Both the position numbers and the translations under genes were made by a program. The notes beneath the pieces are model-generated. The model was not told where the DNA came from. It saw only the letters and a program-made list of their open reading frames with translations, and made no database searches. This document shows positions 9,852 through 19,023 of a DNA stretch of 34,061 nucleotides, in pieces. Position 1 is the stretch's first letter, and each line of letters opens with the position of its first letter. The DNA lies in assembly GCF_018780105.1 (NCBI RefSeq), contig NZ_JADMKC010000039.1, positions 1-34,061 of the forward strand, read 5' to 3'. This DNA is from Thiobacillus sp. (GTDB lineage Bacteria > Pseudomonadota > Gammaproteobacteria > Burkholderiales > Thiobacillaceae).

Positions 9852-10541
9852 TTAGACGGACAGGAACTGCTTGATGTGGGCGGCGTCGGTATCGGCACGC
9901 GAGGTTTCATGCACCAGCCGTCCGCCTTCGATGACGAGCAGCCGGTCGGCAACGTCCATCGCGAACGACAGCACCTGCTCCGAGACGACGATGGTGATTT
10001 CACGCATCTTGCGGATCTCGTTCAAGGCTTTCGCGATGTCCTTGATGATCGACGGCTGGATGCCTTCGGTCGGTTCGTCGAGCAGCAAAACCTTGGGATT
10101 GGTCACCAGCGCGCGGGCAATGGCGAGTTGCTGCTGCTGCCCGCCGGAAAGGTTGCCGCCCTTGCGGCGACGCATGTCCCACAGCACGGGAAACAGCGCG
10201 TAGATTTCTTCCGGCACCAGTTTGTTCTTGGTGTGCGTCATCCCGGTCTCGATGTTCTCCTCGACCGTCAGCGTCGGAAAGATCATCCGCCCCTGCGGCA
10301 CATAGGCGATGCCCTTGGCGACACGCCGGTAACTCTCGTCCCCGGAGACATCATTGCCGTCGATGGCAATGCTGCCGGATTTCAGGCCGAGAATGCCGAT
10401 CAGCGACTTGAACAGCGTCGTCTTGCCCATGCCGTTGCGGCCCATGATGGCGACGGTCTCATTCCTGTTTGCGGCAAACGAGATGCCATGCAGCGCCTCG
10501 CTTTGCCCGTAGCTCACCACCAGATCGTTAACTTCCAGCAT
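9852..10541 (-). CDS. urtE: Urea/amide ABC transporter ATPase UrtE
   Basis: 229 residues, LivF-type ATPase. Walker A is G-R-N-G-M-G-K-T-T (34-42), the signature L-S-G-G-Q-Q-Q-Q is at 131-138, and Walker B is V-L-L-L-D-E-P. The second of two ATPases powering uptake of urea and probably short amides at the inner membrane. GGAAA-type ribosome site. It lies 12 bases downstream of urtD. Confidence 0.95.
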   Translation of the reverse strand: MLEVNDLVVSYGQSEALHGISFAANRNETVAIMGRNGMGKTTLFKSLIGILGLKSGSIAIDGNDVSGDESYRRVAKGIAYVPQGRMIFPTLTVEENIETGMTHTKNKLVPEEIYALFPVLWDMRRRKGGNLSGGQQQQLAIARALVTNPKVLLLDEPTEGIQPSIIKDIAKALNEIRKMREITIVVSEQVLSFAMDVADRLLVIEGGRLVHETSRADTDAAHIKQFLSV

Positions 10542-10553
10542 GACGATTTCCTT

Positions 10554-11297
10554 TCAATGGCCCAGATAAACGTCGATGACGCGTTCGTCCTTCTGCACCT
10601 GTTCCATGGAGCCTTCGGCGAGGATTTTTCCCTGGTGCATGACGGTTACCTTGTGCGCGATGCGCTTGACGAACTCCATGTCGTGTTCGATCACGATCAC
10701 CGAGCGGTTCTGGCAGATACGTTTCAACAATTCGGCAGTGAGGTCGCGTTCGCGTGCGCTCATCCCGGCGATCGGTTCGTCGAGCATCAGCAACTCGGGA
10801 TCCTGCATCAGCAACATGCCGATTTCGAGCCACTGCTTTTCGCCGTGCGAGAGCAGGCCGGCTTCCATGTCGAGCTTGTCGGCCAGGCCGATTTCAGTCG
10901 CCACTTCCTGCACGCGGCTACTGACGTCATCCGTGCATTTGAATGCCAACGCACCGAACACACCGCGTCCGCGCGGAAACGACACTTCCAGGTTCTTGAA
11001 CACCGGCAGGTTTTCGTAGATCGACGGCGTCTGGAATTTGCGGCCGATGCCCGCACGCACAATCTTGTGTTCAGCCTGCCCGAGCATTTCCTCGTTCTTG
11101 AACTTGATGCTGCCGCCCGTCGCGCGGGTCTTGCCGCAGATCAGATCAAGCAGCGTCGTCTTGCCCGCGCCATTGGGGCCGATGATGACGCGCAGCTCGC
11201 CGCGGTCAAGGTAGAGGGTCAGTGTGTCGATTGCTTTGAAGCCATCGAACGAAACCGAAAGGTCTTCGATCGCAAGGACAAAATCGGTATTGCTCAT
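10554..11297 (-). CDS. urtD: Urea/amide ABC transporter ATPase UrtD
   Basis: 247 residues, LivG-type. Walker A is G-P-N-G-A-G-K-T-T (40-48). The signature region reads L-S-H-G-E-K-Q-W, the form typical of UrtD, and Walker B is L-L-M-L-D-E-P. It pairs with UrtE. The ATG overlaps the urtC stop (ATGA) and has AAGGAG upstream. Confidence 0.95.
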   Translation of the reverse strand: MSNTDFVLAIEDLSVSFDGFKAIDTLTLYLDRGELRVIIGPNGAGKTTLLDLICGKTRATGGSIKFKNEEMLGQAEHKIVRAGIGRKFQTPSIYENLPVFKNLEVSFPRGRGVFGALAFKCTDDVSSRVQEVATEIGLADKLDMEAGLLSHGEKQWLEIGMLLMQDPELLMLDEPIAGMSARERDLTAELLKRICQNRSVIVIEHDMEFVKRIAHKVTVMHQGKILAEGSMEQVQKDERVIDVYLGH

Positions 11298-12490
11298 GCA
11301 AGTTCTCCTTGGCCGCGTTCAGCATTCTTCACTGTGAGGCCGGGCGGCAGTGCGTCAAGCGTAGTGGGTGCCGGATGCTGCGCGGGCGCATCGACAGGTG
11401 CCGCAGCTACGGTCGATTTGCGTTTGCCGATACGCGGCTTGACGTAGGTTTCGTAGAGGCCGGCAAGACCGTTGGGAAACGCCAACACGACGCCGATGAA
11501 GAGCGCGGCCATCAGGTACAGCCACAATTCGGGGAAACTTTCCGAGAAATAGGTCTTTCCTGCGTTGACCAGCAGGGCTCCATACACCGCACCGATCAGG
11601 CTCATGCGGCCGCCGACGGCAGCGAAGATGACCATTTCGATACTCGGCACAATACCGACCAGCGACGGCGACATGAAGCCTACCTGGAGCGTAAACAGCG
11701 CCCCCCCGATACCGGCCAGCATCGCCGACAAACAGAACACGAAAACCTTGAACATCGATACGTCGTAACCGGAAAAACGCACCCGGTCTTCCTTGTCGCG
11801 CATCGCCAGCAGCAGGGTGCCGAGTTTGGAGCGCTGTATCCAGCCGCAGACGAGGATCGCCGCCAGCAGCAAGCCTGCGTTCACGAAATAGAGAATGACC
11901 TTGGCGCTGTCGGTGCGGATGTCCCAGCCATTGAGTGTTTTCAGGTCGGTGATGCCATTGACGCCGCCGGTGTAACCCTGCTGGCCGATGATGAGCACCG
12001 TCAGGATGAGCGTGACCGCCTGCGTGATGATCGCGAAGTACACCCCGCCGACACGGCGCTTGAACATGGCATAACCGATGACAAAAGCGAGAATCGCCGG
12101 TACCAGCACCACCGCGAGCAGCGCGAACGGCAGGTATTCAAACGGCACCCACCAGGCCGGCAGCGCAGTGAGCTGGTTCCAGTCCATGAAATCGGGAATA
12201 CCCGGTGTCGATTGGATTTTGGTGGTGATCGGGTCGGACGCTTCGAGCTTCAGGAACATCGCCATGCAGTAACCGCCCAGCCCGAAAAACACGCCCTGCC
12301 CCAGGCTCAGGACGCCGCCGTAGCCCCACAACATCACCAGGCCGATGGCGACAAAGCCGTAAGAAAGGTACTTGCCGACGAGATTGAGACGGAAGTTATC
12401 GAACAGTAAAGGAAAGACAACGAGCAGCAGGCAGGCGAGCACGAGCCAGCTCGCAAGTCCATGTCGTTTGAACCAGGTGGTTGGGGTCAT
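11294..12490 (-). CDS. urtC: Urea/amide ABC transporter permease UrtC
   Basis: 398 residues, LivM-type permease with about ten hydrophobic segments and an Ala/Pro-rich cytoplasmic tail (residues ~360-398). It forms the membrane channel with UrtB. It is 13 bases downstream of urtB and translationally coupled to urtD. Confidence 0.94.
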   Translation of the reverse strand: MTPTTWFKRHGLASWLVLACLLLVVFPLLFDNFRLNLVGKYLSYGFVAIGLVMLWGYGGVLSLGQGVFFGLGGYCMAMFLKLEASDPITTKIQSTPGIPDFMDWNQLTALPAWWVPFEYLPFALLAVVLVPAILAFVIGYAMFKRRVGGVYFAIITQAVTLILTVLIIGQQGYTGGVNGITDLKTLNGWDIRTDSAKVILYFVNAGLLLAAILVCGWIQRSKLGTLLLAMRDKEDRVRFSGYDVSMFKVFVFCLSAMLAGIGGALFTLQVGFMSPSLVGIVPSIEMVIFAAVGGRMSLIGAVYGALLVNAGKTYFSESFPELWLYLMAALFIGVVLAFPNGLAGLYETYVKPRIGKRKSTVAAAPVDAPAQHPAPTTLDALPPGLTVKNAERGQGELA

Positions 12491-12503
12491 GCGTTTCTCC
12501 GGT

Positions 12504-13418
12504 TTAGCGACGAATCTTGGAGGCGAACAGCCCTTGCGGACGGATCATCAAAATGATGACGATCAGCAGCAGGGTGAGCACTTTGGCCATCGAGCCCGAG
12601 ATAAAGAACTCGGCGATTGACTGCGTCTGCGCGATGCCGAACGCCGACGCGACTGTCCCCAGCAGACTCGCCGCGCCGCCGAAGGTGACGACGAGGAAGG
12701 CATCGACGATATAGAGCGAGCCGCTGGTCGGCCCGGTCGATCCGATCGTCGTGAACGCCGCGCCGGCGATGCCGGCGATGCCGCAGCCGATGGCGAAGGT
12801 GAGGCGGTCGGTGCGTTTGGTGTTGATGCCGACCGCGTTCGCCATCGCACGATTGGCGACGGTGGCGCGCACCTTCAGGCCCCAGCTTGAGCGGTACAGC
12901 GCGAGCAGGACGAAACCCGTCACCAGCAGCGTCACCATCATCACGAACAGGCCGTTGATCGGAATATCGAGCCCCTCGGCGGGCGACCATGAACCGAGCA
13001 GCCACTCGGGCAATGTCGGACTGACTTCGCGCGCGCCGAACACCGACCGAAAGGTCTGCTGCATCGCGAGCGACAAGCCCCAGGTGGCAAGCAGGGTGTC
13101 GAGCGGCCGTTTATATAAATGTCGGATCAGCGCCCACTCGGCGATCCAGCCGGCGATGAAGGCGAAGACGAAGGCAAGCAGAATCGCAAACGGAAAATAC
13201 TCTTCCATGAACGATGGCGCGTAACGCTCGGTGAGCGTCGACGCTAAGTAAATGGTATAGGCACCGATGGTCATGAATTCGCCGTGCGCCATGTTGATGA
13301 CGCCCATCTGGCCGAAGATGATCGCCAGTCCCAATCCCATCAGCAGCAGCACGGAAAACAGGCTCAAGCCTGCAAACCCCTGCATCATTGTGATATTGAA
13401 AATATCGGTCATCGACAT
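12504..13418 (-). CDS. urtB: Urea/amide ABC transporter permease UrtB
   Basis: 304 residues, LivH-type permease. It lacks the long N-terminal periplasmic extension seen in some UrtB proteins, so it is the short form. The first of two nearby ATGs is preferred because GGAG lies seven bases before it. It is the partner of UrtC. Confidence 0.93.
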   Translation of the reverse strand: MSMTDIFNITMMQGFAGLSLFSVLLLMGLGLAIIFGQMGVINMAHGEFMTIGAYTIYLASTLTERYAPSFMEEYFPFAILLAFVFAFIAGWIAEWALIRHLYKRPLDTLLATWGLSLAMQQTFRSVFGAREVSPTLPEWLLGSWSPAEGLDIPINGLFVMMVTLLVTGFVLLALYRSSWGLKVRATVANRAMANAVGINTKRTDRLTFAIGCGIAGIAGAAFTTIGSTGPTSGSLYIVDAFLVVTFGGAASLLGTVASAFGIAQTQSIAEFFISGSMAKVLTLLLIVIILMIRPQGLFASKIRR

Positions 13419-13471
13419 GGTTCACTCCAGTCATTAAAAATGTGCGCCGCGGATTCGCGGCGCACGGGTGC

Positions 13472-14728
13472 TTACTGATAACCCTTGGGGAAAGGGTTGG
13501 GTTCGATCAATGCGGGGGACTCGGCGACGACCTTGAACTGGCCGTTGGGTTGCGCCAAGCCGATGCGCGCCTTGCTCCACAGGTGATGGTTGGGGTGTAT
13601 CTTCACGTAGCCTTCCGGCGCGGTTTTCAACTCGATTCCCGCGGAGGCCGCGGCGATCTTGTCGACATCGAAGCTGCCCGCTTTTTCGACCGTGGCCTTC
13701 CATAACCACGGCCCGAGATAGGCCGCCTGCGTCACATCGCCGATCACCGCATTCGCTCCGTACTTGGCCTTGAAGGCTTTGACGAAGGCGATGTTGTTTG
13801 GGTTGTTCAGCGACTGGAAGTACTTCATGCTCGAGTAGAAGCCCTCGACGTTTTCGCCGCCGATGCCGAGCACTTCATCTTCCGTCACCGAGATCGTCAG
13901 CAGGAACTGCTTCTTGGCATTGATGCCGGCGGCTTTCAGCTGCTTGTAGAACGCGACGTTGGAACCGCCAACGACCGCGCAATAAACACAGTCGGGTTTC
14001 TTCAGCTTGATCTTGTTGATGAGGGAGTTGAAGTTGGTGTGGCCGAGCGGGTAATACTCTTCGCCGACGATGCTGCCCTTCTGGAAGTTTTCGATGTGCT
14101 TGCGCGCGATTTTCATCGAGGTGCGCGGCCAGATATAGTCCGACCCGACCAGGAAGAAAGTTTTGGCCTTCTTCTCCTTCTTCGCCCAGTCCAGCCCCCA
14201 GATAATCTGCTGGGTCGCTTCCTGTCCGGTGTAGATAACGTTCTTCGACTGCTCCAGACCTTCGTAGAAAGTCGGGTAGTAGAGCATGCCGTTTTCCTTC
14301 TCAAACACCGGCAACACCGCCTTACGCGACGCCGACGTCCAGCAACCGAAAACCGCCGCAACGTGATCGCTCACCAGCAATTTGCGCGCCTTTTCCGCGA
14401 AGGTCGGCCAGTCGGACGCACCATCTTCCTTGATGACCTTGATCTTGCGGCCGAGCACGCCGCCCATCGCATTGATCTGGTCAATCGCCAACTGCTCGGC
14501 CTGGATGGAACCGGTTTCCGAAATCGCCATGGTGCCGGTCGCCGAGTGCAACTGGCCTACCGTGACTTCGGTATCAGTAACCGCGAGATTCGTCGTATTG
14601 ACCTTGGCGGTTGGAGGCGGTGCGCCAAAACCGAAACTGGGCAAGCCGACCAGCGGTAGCGCGGCCATACCTTGAAGGATTCGGCGCCGGGTTAAAAACG
14701 GATCGTGGGGTTCATCGAAATCGGACAT
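13472..14728 (-). CDS. urtA: Urea/amide ABC transporter substrate-binding protein UrtA
   Basis: 418 residues, type-1 periplasmic binding protein of the UrtA/FmdD group. The N-terminus has a Tat-type signal: T-R-R-R-I-L-Q-G at residues 13-20 followed by a hydrophobic stretch, so it may be exported folded. The mature protein begins the family pattern with V-G-Q-L-H-S-A-T-G-T-M-A-I-S-E. Because amidase genes flank the transporter on both sides, its substrates may include short amides as well as urea, as shown for FmdDEF in Methylophilus; the exact specificity is not readable here. CAGGAG precedes the ATG. Confidence 0.94.
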   Translation of the reverse strand: MSDFDEPHDPFLTRRRILQGMAALPLVGLPSFGFGAPPPTAKVNTTNLAVTDTEVTVGQLHSATGTMAISETGSIQAEQLAIDQINAMGGVLGRKIKVIKEDGASDWPTFAEKARKLLVSDHVAAVFGCWTSASRKAVLPVFEKENGMLYYPTFYEGLEQSKNVIYTGQEATQQIIWGLDWAKKEKKAKTFFLVGSDYIWPRTSMKIARKHIENFQKGSIVGEEYYPLGHTNFNSLINKIKLKKPDCVYCAVVGGSNVAFYKQLKAAGINAKKQFLLTISVTEDEVLGIGGENVEGFYSSMKYFQSLNNPNNIAFVKAFKAKYGANAVIGDVTQAAYLGPWLWKATVEKAGSFDVDKIAAASAGIELKTAPEGYVKIHPNHHLWSKARIGLAQPNGQFKVVAESPALIEPNPFPKGYQ

Positions 14729-15275
14729 CTGGGGCTCCTGTCAGCAGTGGATAAAGTCGTCTCGACTGGCGGTTTGAATCATGTTTTCCGCCAACGTGAA
14801 GACACCTTACTGACAATGGTGGGCGATCGAAATACGTAAAATGACGCATAGGCGAGAGGGCAGTAACGGGCATCGCAACCGCCACGAAAACAATGCCCTC
14901 AAGTCCGGTGCCGTCCCCGTCGAGCGGGGCATGAGCACGGCCTTGCCTGCGCAGAAAGACATCGACGCGCGCTGGACGAAGCAAGGCGGGCAGCAGGATG
15001 AAAGCGGGTGGAAGATCGCCTCCGCAAACCTTGCTCGCTGGATAAGGAGGCGTGGCAGGAAAAGATCGACAACCTGATCCGACCTGACAATCGGCACCGT
15101 CAAGCGGGACAATTGTCAGATCAGAACTGAATGTCTACACCCAATGCTCTGATGGCGTGCGTTGAGTACGCGCTTGCGCCCTCCACGCACCAGGCCTGTG
15201 TCACCCCGGCTTGGTGCGTGCACTCCCGCAGCGAGGCGCACCCGTTGCAGGTGACGCTTTTGCTGCGTTGACCGC
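14729..15275. other. 547-base gap between urtA and amiE
   Basis: No intact gene. The plus strand has a short transposase-like trace near 14930-15000. The minus strand near 15124-15270 has an open frame ending G-V-D-I-Q-F before a stop, like an outer-membrane beta-strand end, but with no further support. I see no strong promoter for urtA. Confidence 0.5.
14930..15000 (+). pseudogene. Possible IS5-type transposase trace
   Basis: The plus-strand frame reads Q-K-D-I-D-A-R-W-T-K, matching a motif common in IS5-family DDE transposases (K-D-x-D-A-R-W-T-x-K). The residues after it no longer match, and no terminal repeats are seen. At best a decayed fragment; could be chance. Confidence 0.25.
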
Positions 15276-16316
15276 TTAGCGGTGGCGTGGCGTGCTCTGG
15301 TTGGGAATGCCGTCGATCGGGCATTCATCGGTGCCGATGGTCGGGCGAGTGATCGCCTCGGCCATGGCGCGCGCGGCTTCGGGGTCGTTGACCCAAGTGC
15401 GGTAAAACGAATACGGCATCTCGGCAACGCCGCGCTCGCCATCGCCGGAGTTGATGACGCCGGTGTAGCCGCGGTGCAGGAGCTTGAACAGATGGTTCTG
15501 CGACTGACCGTTGCGGCGCGCATCGCGGATCAGCGACATGGACAACTCGGCGTACTGGATGCCGTTCTCTTCCTCGCCGCACTCGCCGAGCGTGCGGCCG
15601 TCGAAGCCGACAATGGCCGAATGGCCGAAATACGAATACACGCCGTCGAAGCCACTCGCGTTGGCGACCGCGACGTAGACGTTGTTCATCCACGCCATCG
15701 TTTTGGACACCATCACCTGCTGTTCCTTGGCCGGATACATATAGCCCTGGCAGCGCACGATCAGTTCGGCGCCCTTCATCGCGCAGTCGCGCCAGATTTC
15801 CGGATAATTTCCGTCGTCGCAGATGATGAGGCTGACCTTGAGTCCCTTGGGACCTTCAGAGACATAGGTACTGTCGCCGGGATACCAGCCCTCGATCGGG
15901 CACCACGGCATGATCTTGCGGTATTTCTGCACGATCTCGCCCTGGTCGTTCATCAATATCAGGGTGTTGTACGGAGCCTTGTCCGGGTGATTCTCGTGGC
16001 GCTCGCCGGTCAGCGAAAACACCCCCCATACCTTGGCTTTGCGGCAGGCCTCGGCAAATATCTCGGTTTCCTCGCCCGGCACGGTCGATGCGGTCGCGTA
16101 CATCTCGTCGCGGTCGTACATGATGCCGTGGGTACTGTATTCGGGAAAAATCACAAGGTCCATTCCTGGAAGGCCGGACTTCATCCCGACGACCATGTCG
16201 GCGATAGCTCGGGCGTTGGCAAGCACCTCGGCGCGCGAGTGCAGGCGCGGCATTTTGTAATTTACGACTGCGACGCCGACACAATCGCGGCTGCTGGAAA
16301 TATCTCCGTGTCTCAT
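15276..16316 (-). CDS. amiE: Aliphatic amidase AmiE
   Basis: 346 residues, the same length as the Pseudomonas aeruginosa enzyme and very similar along its length, starting M-R-H-G-D-I-S-S-S. It is a nitrilase-superfamily enzyme that hydrolyses short aliphatic amides such as acetamide and propionamide to acid and ammonia. The catalytic triad E59, K134, C166 is at the textbook positions, with C166 in [10 protein letters not shown]. The ATG is chosen by homology and by GGAGA upstream; an earlier in-frame Met at 16400 is not needed. It stands alone between two degenerate gaps but on the same strand as the transporter. Confidence 0.97.
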   Translation of the reverse strand: MRHGDISSSRDCVGVAVVNYKMPRLHSRAEVLANARAIADMVVGMKSGLPGMDLVIFPEYSTHGIMYDRDEMYATASTVPGEETEIFAEACRKAKVWGVFSLTGERHENHPDKAPYNTLILMNDQGEIVQKYRKIMPWCPIEGWYPGDSTYVSEGPKGLKVSLIICDDGNYPEIWRDCAMKGAELIVRCQGYMYPAKEQQVMVSKTMAWMNNVYVAVANASGFDGVYSYFGHSAIVGFDGRTLGECGEEENGIQYAELSMSLIRDARRNGQSQNHLFKLLHRGYTGVINSGDGERGVAEMPYSFYRTWVNDPEAARAMAEAITRPTIGTDECPIDGIPNQSTPRHR

Positions 16317-16689
16317 ATTTTCTCCAAATAGACTCGCCGGCGTCATGCCGGGTTTCGGTTGAGCATGGTAGGGGCTAGTGCTGTCCAGGCGAATACGCAA
16401 TTCGACGTAAGCCGGACCTGTCTGCCACGCAAACGATGGAACGCTTATTGCCTGATCAAGACGATCATGTTTATGGTTTTGCAGACGCCGGTGCTGATTT
16501 TGGTTTTCCGGGATCGACCTTCATTTCGCTCATACAGGCGAGTTTCACCTTCATTGTTGTGCGCGCTAATCGGTCATGATGGCGCTGGCGCGCGAACTGT
16601 ATTTCGAGATTCCGCTGAGCACCCACGGCGTCAACCTGATCAGCCGCGTGCGGCCGACCACGCAGCCGGCGTGGCTGGCGCTGATGGTT

Positions 16690-16809
16690 TGAATGGCATG
16701 ATGCCGGACAGGGAATGCAGGATGCCGACCTTGATGGGATCGGCGGCGAGGGCTGACAGGCCAGCCAAGCCCGACAATGTCAGCAGGCCTGAGGCACGGT
16801 CAATTTCAT
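16690..16809 (-). pseudogene. Broken N-terminus of a second UrtA/FmdD-type binding protein
   Basis: On the minus strand an ATG (16809) opens M-K-L-T-V-P-Q-A. After a one-base shift the sequence continues as a signal-peptide-like segment ending L-A-A and then D-P-I-K-V-G-I-L-H-S-L-S-G, the canonical mature start of UrtA-type binding proteins. The similarity stops where relatives have T-M-A-I-S-E. It uses a Sec-type signal, unlike the intact Tat-type UrtA, so it is a remnant of a different paralogue. Confidence 0.6.
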
Positions 16810-16883
16810 GAATTCACGACGGCTTGCGAGGTGAATTCCTGATGAAAAAGGGAAACTGCAATCTGGTTTTAAAGCCTCGACAC

Positions 16884-16912
16884 GATGGGTGCAGCGCGGG
16901 GCCGCACCCATC
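16884..16912 (-). terminator. Terminator-like hairpin after the porin gene
   Basis: Perfect 9-base stem, GATGGGTGC (16884-16892) with GCACCCATC (16904-16912), eight bases past the porin stop on the minus strand. A modest T-rich stretch follows about 14 bases further on, so termination may be weak. Confidence 0.6.
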
Positions 16913-16920
16913 CCGCGTCG

Positions 16921-18042
16921 TCAGAACTGGACTTGCAGCGCGACGGTGAATGCATCCACATCGCTGGCGCCGGTCACGTCCGTGTTCGAGTAAAAGCCGC
17001 TGAGCTGTGCGTTGTAGCCATCGATGACGTAGTTCACACCGAGGTCGTACTTCTTGGTGTCGATGTCGTTGTCCGGAGAAAATTTCTGGTAACGGACATA
17101 CGGCTGGAACTGACCCCAACCCACTTTCTGCGTGAAGATGTAACCGACGCCAGCCGAGTAGGCCGTGCCCTGTTCGCTGAGGAAGACGTCGCTGGTGTCG
17201 TAGTCGTAACCCGCCGCTTCGATCGACAGCGCGCCGGGGCCGAGGTCCTTCTTCTCCAGCAGGAAATCGATGCTGTAGGACGCGTAATCGCCCGTTGCGG
17301 TAGCCGAATAGGCCCCGTTTTTCTGGCTCCGGCCGGCAATGCCGATCGCCAGAATGTCCTTGCTGCCCAAGTAGTTCCCGGTGCCGTAGTAGCCCGGCTC
17401 AGCGTCCCAGAAATCGACCTGAACCCGCCCGGCATACATCAGGCCATCCGAGCCGGTACGCGTACCGAGCGTGACCGGAGCAATCTGGAATGCGGTATTT
17501 CCTTCGAACATGCCAAACGAGTAGGCCAGCTTGCCATCCATCAGGCTGCCGACTACGGCGACGCCGTCGTCACGTCCGATGTGGCCACCGTTGTAGCCGT
17601 AGCGCGAAGCGACGCCCGACCAGTAGCCGCCCCCCAGCGAATAGTAAGGGCCGGCCATGTTGGCGCGGTCGCTGGGCGACAGGAAACGGCCCGCCCAGAT
17701 CGTCAGCTCAGGCGCGATCGCAAACTGGACGTTCGCATCGATGACCTGGAAACCCTGGCCCGCGATATCCTTTTCGGTATTGAGCATGCCCTTGATGTTC
17801 TTGTTCAGCGAGCCCGACAGATAGATGCGGGCGCTGTCCAGGTTGAAGTCCTGCGAGCTGGACGTGCCGTTGGGCGCTGCGTTTTCGACGCTGCTGAAAC
17901 TGCCGCGCATGCCGAACCCGACGCTGATGGATTTATCCTCACCAAAGGTGATCGTGCCGCCCGCGTGGGCGCTCATGGCTGGCAGCATGACCGCCGCCGC
18001 AATGGCCGTCAGTAGCTGGCTTCGTTTGAACTCAAATGTCAT
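16921..18042 (-). CDS. Outer-membrane porin, FmdC-like
   Basis: 373 residues from the start supported by GGGGAG (M-T-F-E-F-K-R-S-Q). The Sec signal peptide ends A-H-A near residue 27. The mature part is rich in Gly, aromatic and alternating polar residues, has the gap-free pattern of a beta-barrel, and ends in Phe, the outer-membrane assembly signal. The fmd cluster of Methylophilus includes a porin gene (fmdC) with the amide transporter. Position and strand suggest this porin admits amides or urea, but the sequence alone only shows a porin. Confidence 0.85.
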   Translation of the reverse strand: MTFEFKRSQLLTAIAAAVMLPAMSAHAGGTITFGEDKSISVGFGMRGSFSSVENAAPNGTSSSQDFNLDSARIYLSGSLNKNIKGMLNTEKDIAGQGFQVIDANVQFAIAPELTIWAGRFLSPSDRANMAGPYYSLGGGYWSGVASRYGYNGGHIGRDDGVAVVGSLMDGKLAYSFGMFEGNTAFQIAPVTLGTRTGSDGLMYAGRVQVDFWDAEPGYYGTGNYLGSKDILAIGIAGRSQKNGAYSATATGDYASYSIDFLLEKKDLGPGALSIEAAGYDYDTSDVFLSEQGTAYSAGVGYIFTQKVGWGQFQPYVRYQKFSPDNDIDTKKYDLGVNYVIDGYNAQLSGFYSNTDVTGASDVDAFTVALQVQF

Positions 18043-18255
18043 TTCAACTCCCCGTTGATTAAAAATACCGTCACCCGACTGCAGTGCCGGCCGCACCTTG
18101 ACTGCCCGAAAATGCATTCAGCTTTTTGAACACGGTCTCAGGTTATCGAGGGCTCGCGGGGAGGGAAATAAGTCATCTTACGTATGCGGTTAAGGGACTG
18201 ACTTTTAGATTGGATGTTAGATTTTCAGCATCGAAACACGACCCTGGAAGAGCCC

Positions 18256-18816
18256 ATGAACACGACGCCGCATGTCACCCGAAACCGTTTTATTCGCAGC
18301 GGCTGCGGCCTGCTGCTGGCCGCACTGCTGTCGGGCGGCTGCGGCGAACTGGCCTACAAGCGCGGCGCCAGTGCGGGCGATCTGGAAGCTGCAAAAAAAT
18401 CCTGCCAGGCGAACGCGGGCGATGCGACAGCGATCGAGAAATGCATGGCCGACAAGGGATGGGCCATCCAGAATCTGGACAAGATGGAGCCGCTGGATGA
18501 AGCCGACCCGGTGATCGAAGCCACCGCCCTGCCCAGCAACCAGAGAATCGAAAATGCAGCCAGCCTCCCGGCTGCCGTGCCGGCTGCGTCACCGGCCGCA
18601 GCAGCGGTCAAGAAAGCCCCCGACCTTCTGGACACTTTCAAGGTCAACTCGTGGTGGAAAACCGGCAGCGGCGCAGCCAGCCTGCAGGCGGATACAGACG
18701 CCTGCGTGGCCCGCCTGGGCGAAGCGCACCGGCCCGACGCTCAAACCCAGACGGTCACGCGCGGCCTGCTGCTGTGCATGAAAGAAAAAGGCTGGAGCGG
18801 CCTGCGCGAGAAATAG
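18256..18816 (+). CDS. Putative lipoprotein of unknown function
   Basis: 186 residues from the ATG at 18256, which gives a proper signal. The basic N-terminus is followed by L-L-L-A-A-L-L-S-G-G-C, with C29 a plausible lipidation site. The rest is alternating helical and Ala/Pro-rich, with four more cysteines in two similar C-containing helices (near 50-63 and 156-175, the latter ending C-M-K-E-K-G-W, the former C-M-A-D-K-G-W). This internal C-M-x-x-K-G-W repeat is the clearest feature. It is the only plus-strand gene in a long minus-strand region. No function assigned. Confidence 0.8.
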   Translation: MNTTPHVTRNRFIRSGCGLLLAALLSGGCGELAYKRGASAGDLEAAKKSCQANAGDATAIEKCMADKGWAIQNLDKMEPLDEADPVIEATALPSNQRIENAASLPAAVPAASPAAAAVKKAPDLLDTFKVNSWWKTGSGAASLQADTDACVARLGEAHRPDAQTQTVTRGLLLCMKEKGWSGLREK

Positions 18817-19023
18817 CGCGCCTCGTGCAAGCGGTGGTTTTCTCGTTTCATGATCGGGTTGCTGGATGACCTGAAATGAGTCGCCATCGTCCCATGCGCA
18901 GGATTCAGGTACGTCTGACGGACAGCACGCGGCCAGATGCGGGAGGTGGCAGCGCCATCGCTTTCAGCGGTACGCGACGTACCCCATCAAGGCTGCCGGA
19001 ATTCGAGATTCGAGAGCCGGCGC

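Larger units (their letters stand above)
16317..16920. other. 604-base gap between amiE and the porin gene, with gene debris
   Basis: No intact gene. Includes a minus-strand fragment of a urea/amide-binding protein (16690-16809) and a 38-codon GC-rich plus-strand frame (16576-16692) of unknown origin. The porin terminator hairpin is at the right end. Confidence 0.55.

Noticed and set aside
15121..15324. Minus-strand frame ending G-V-D-I-Q-F, like a porin C-terminus
   Set aside because: It overlaps the 3' end of amiE, and nothing upstream looks like a beta-barrel; probably chance.
18043..18120. GG-N10-GC match upstream of the porin gene as a second sigma-54 promoter
   Set aside because: The flanking bases fit the consensus poorly (no TGGCAC or TTGC box), so it is likely chance in GC-rich DNA.
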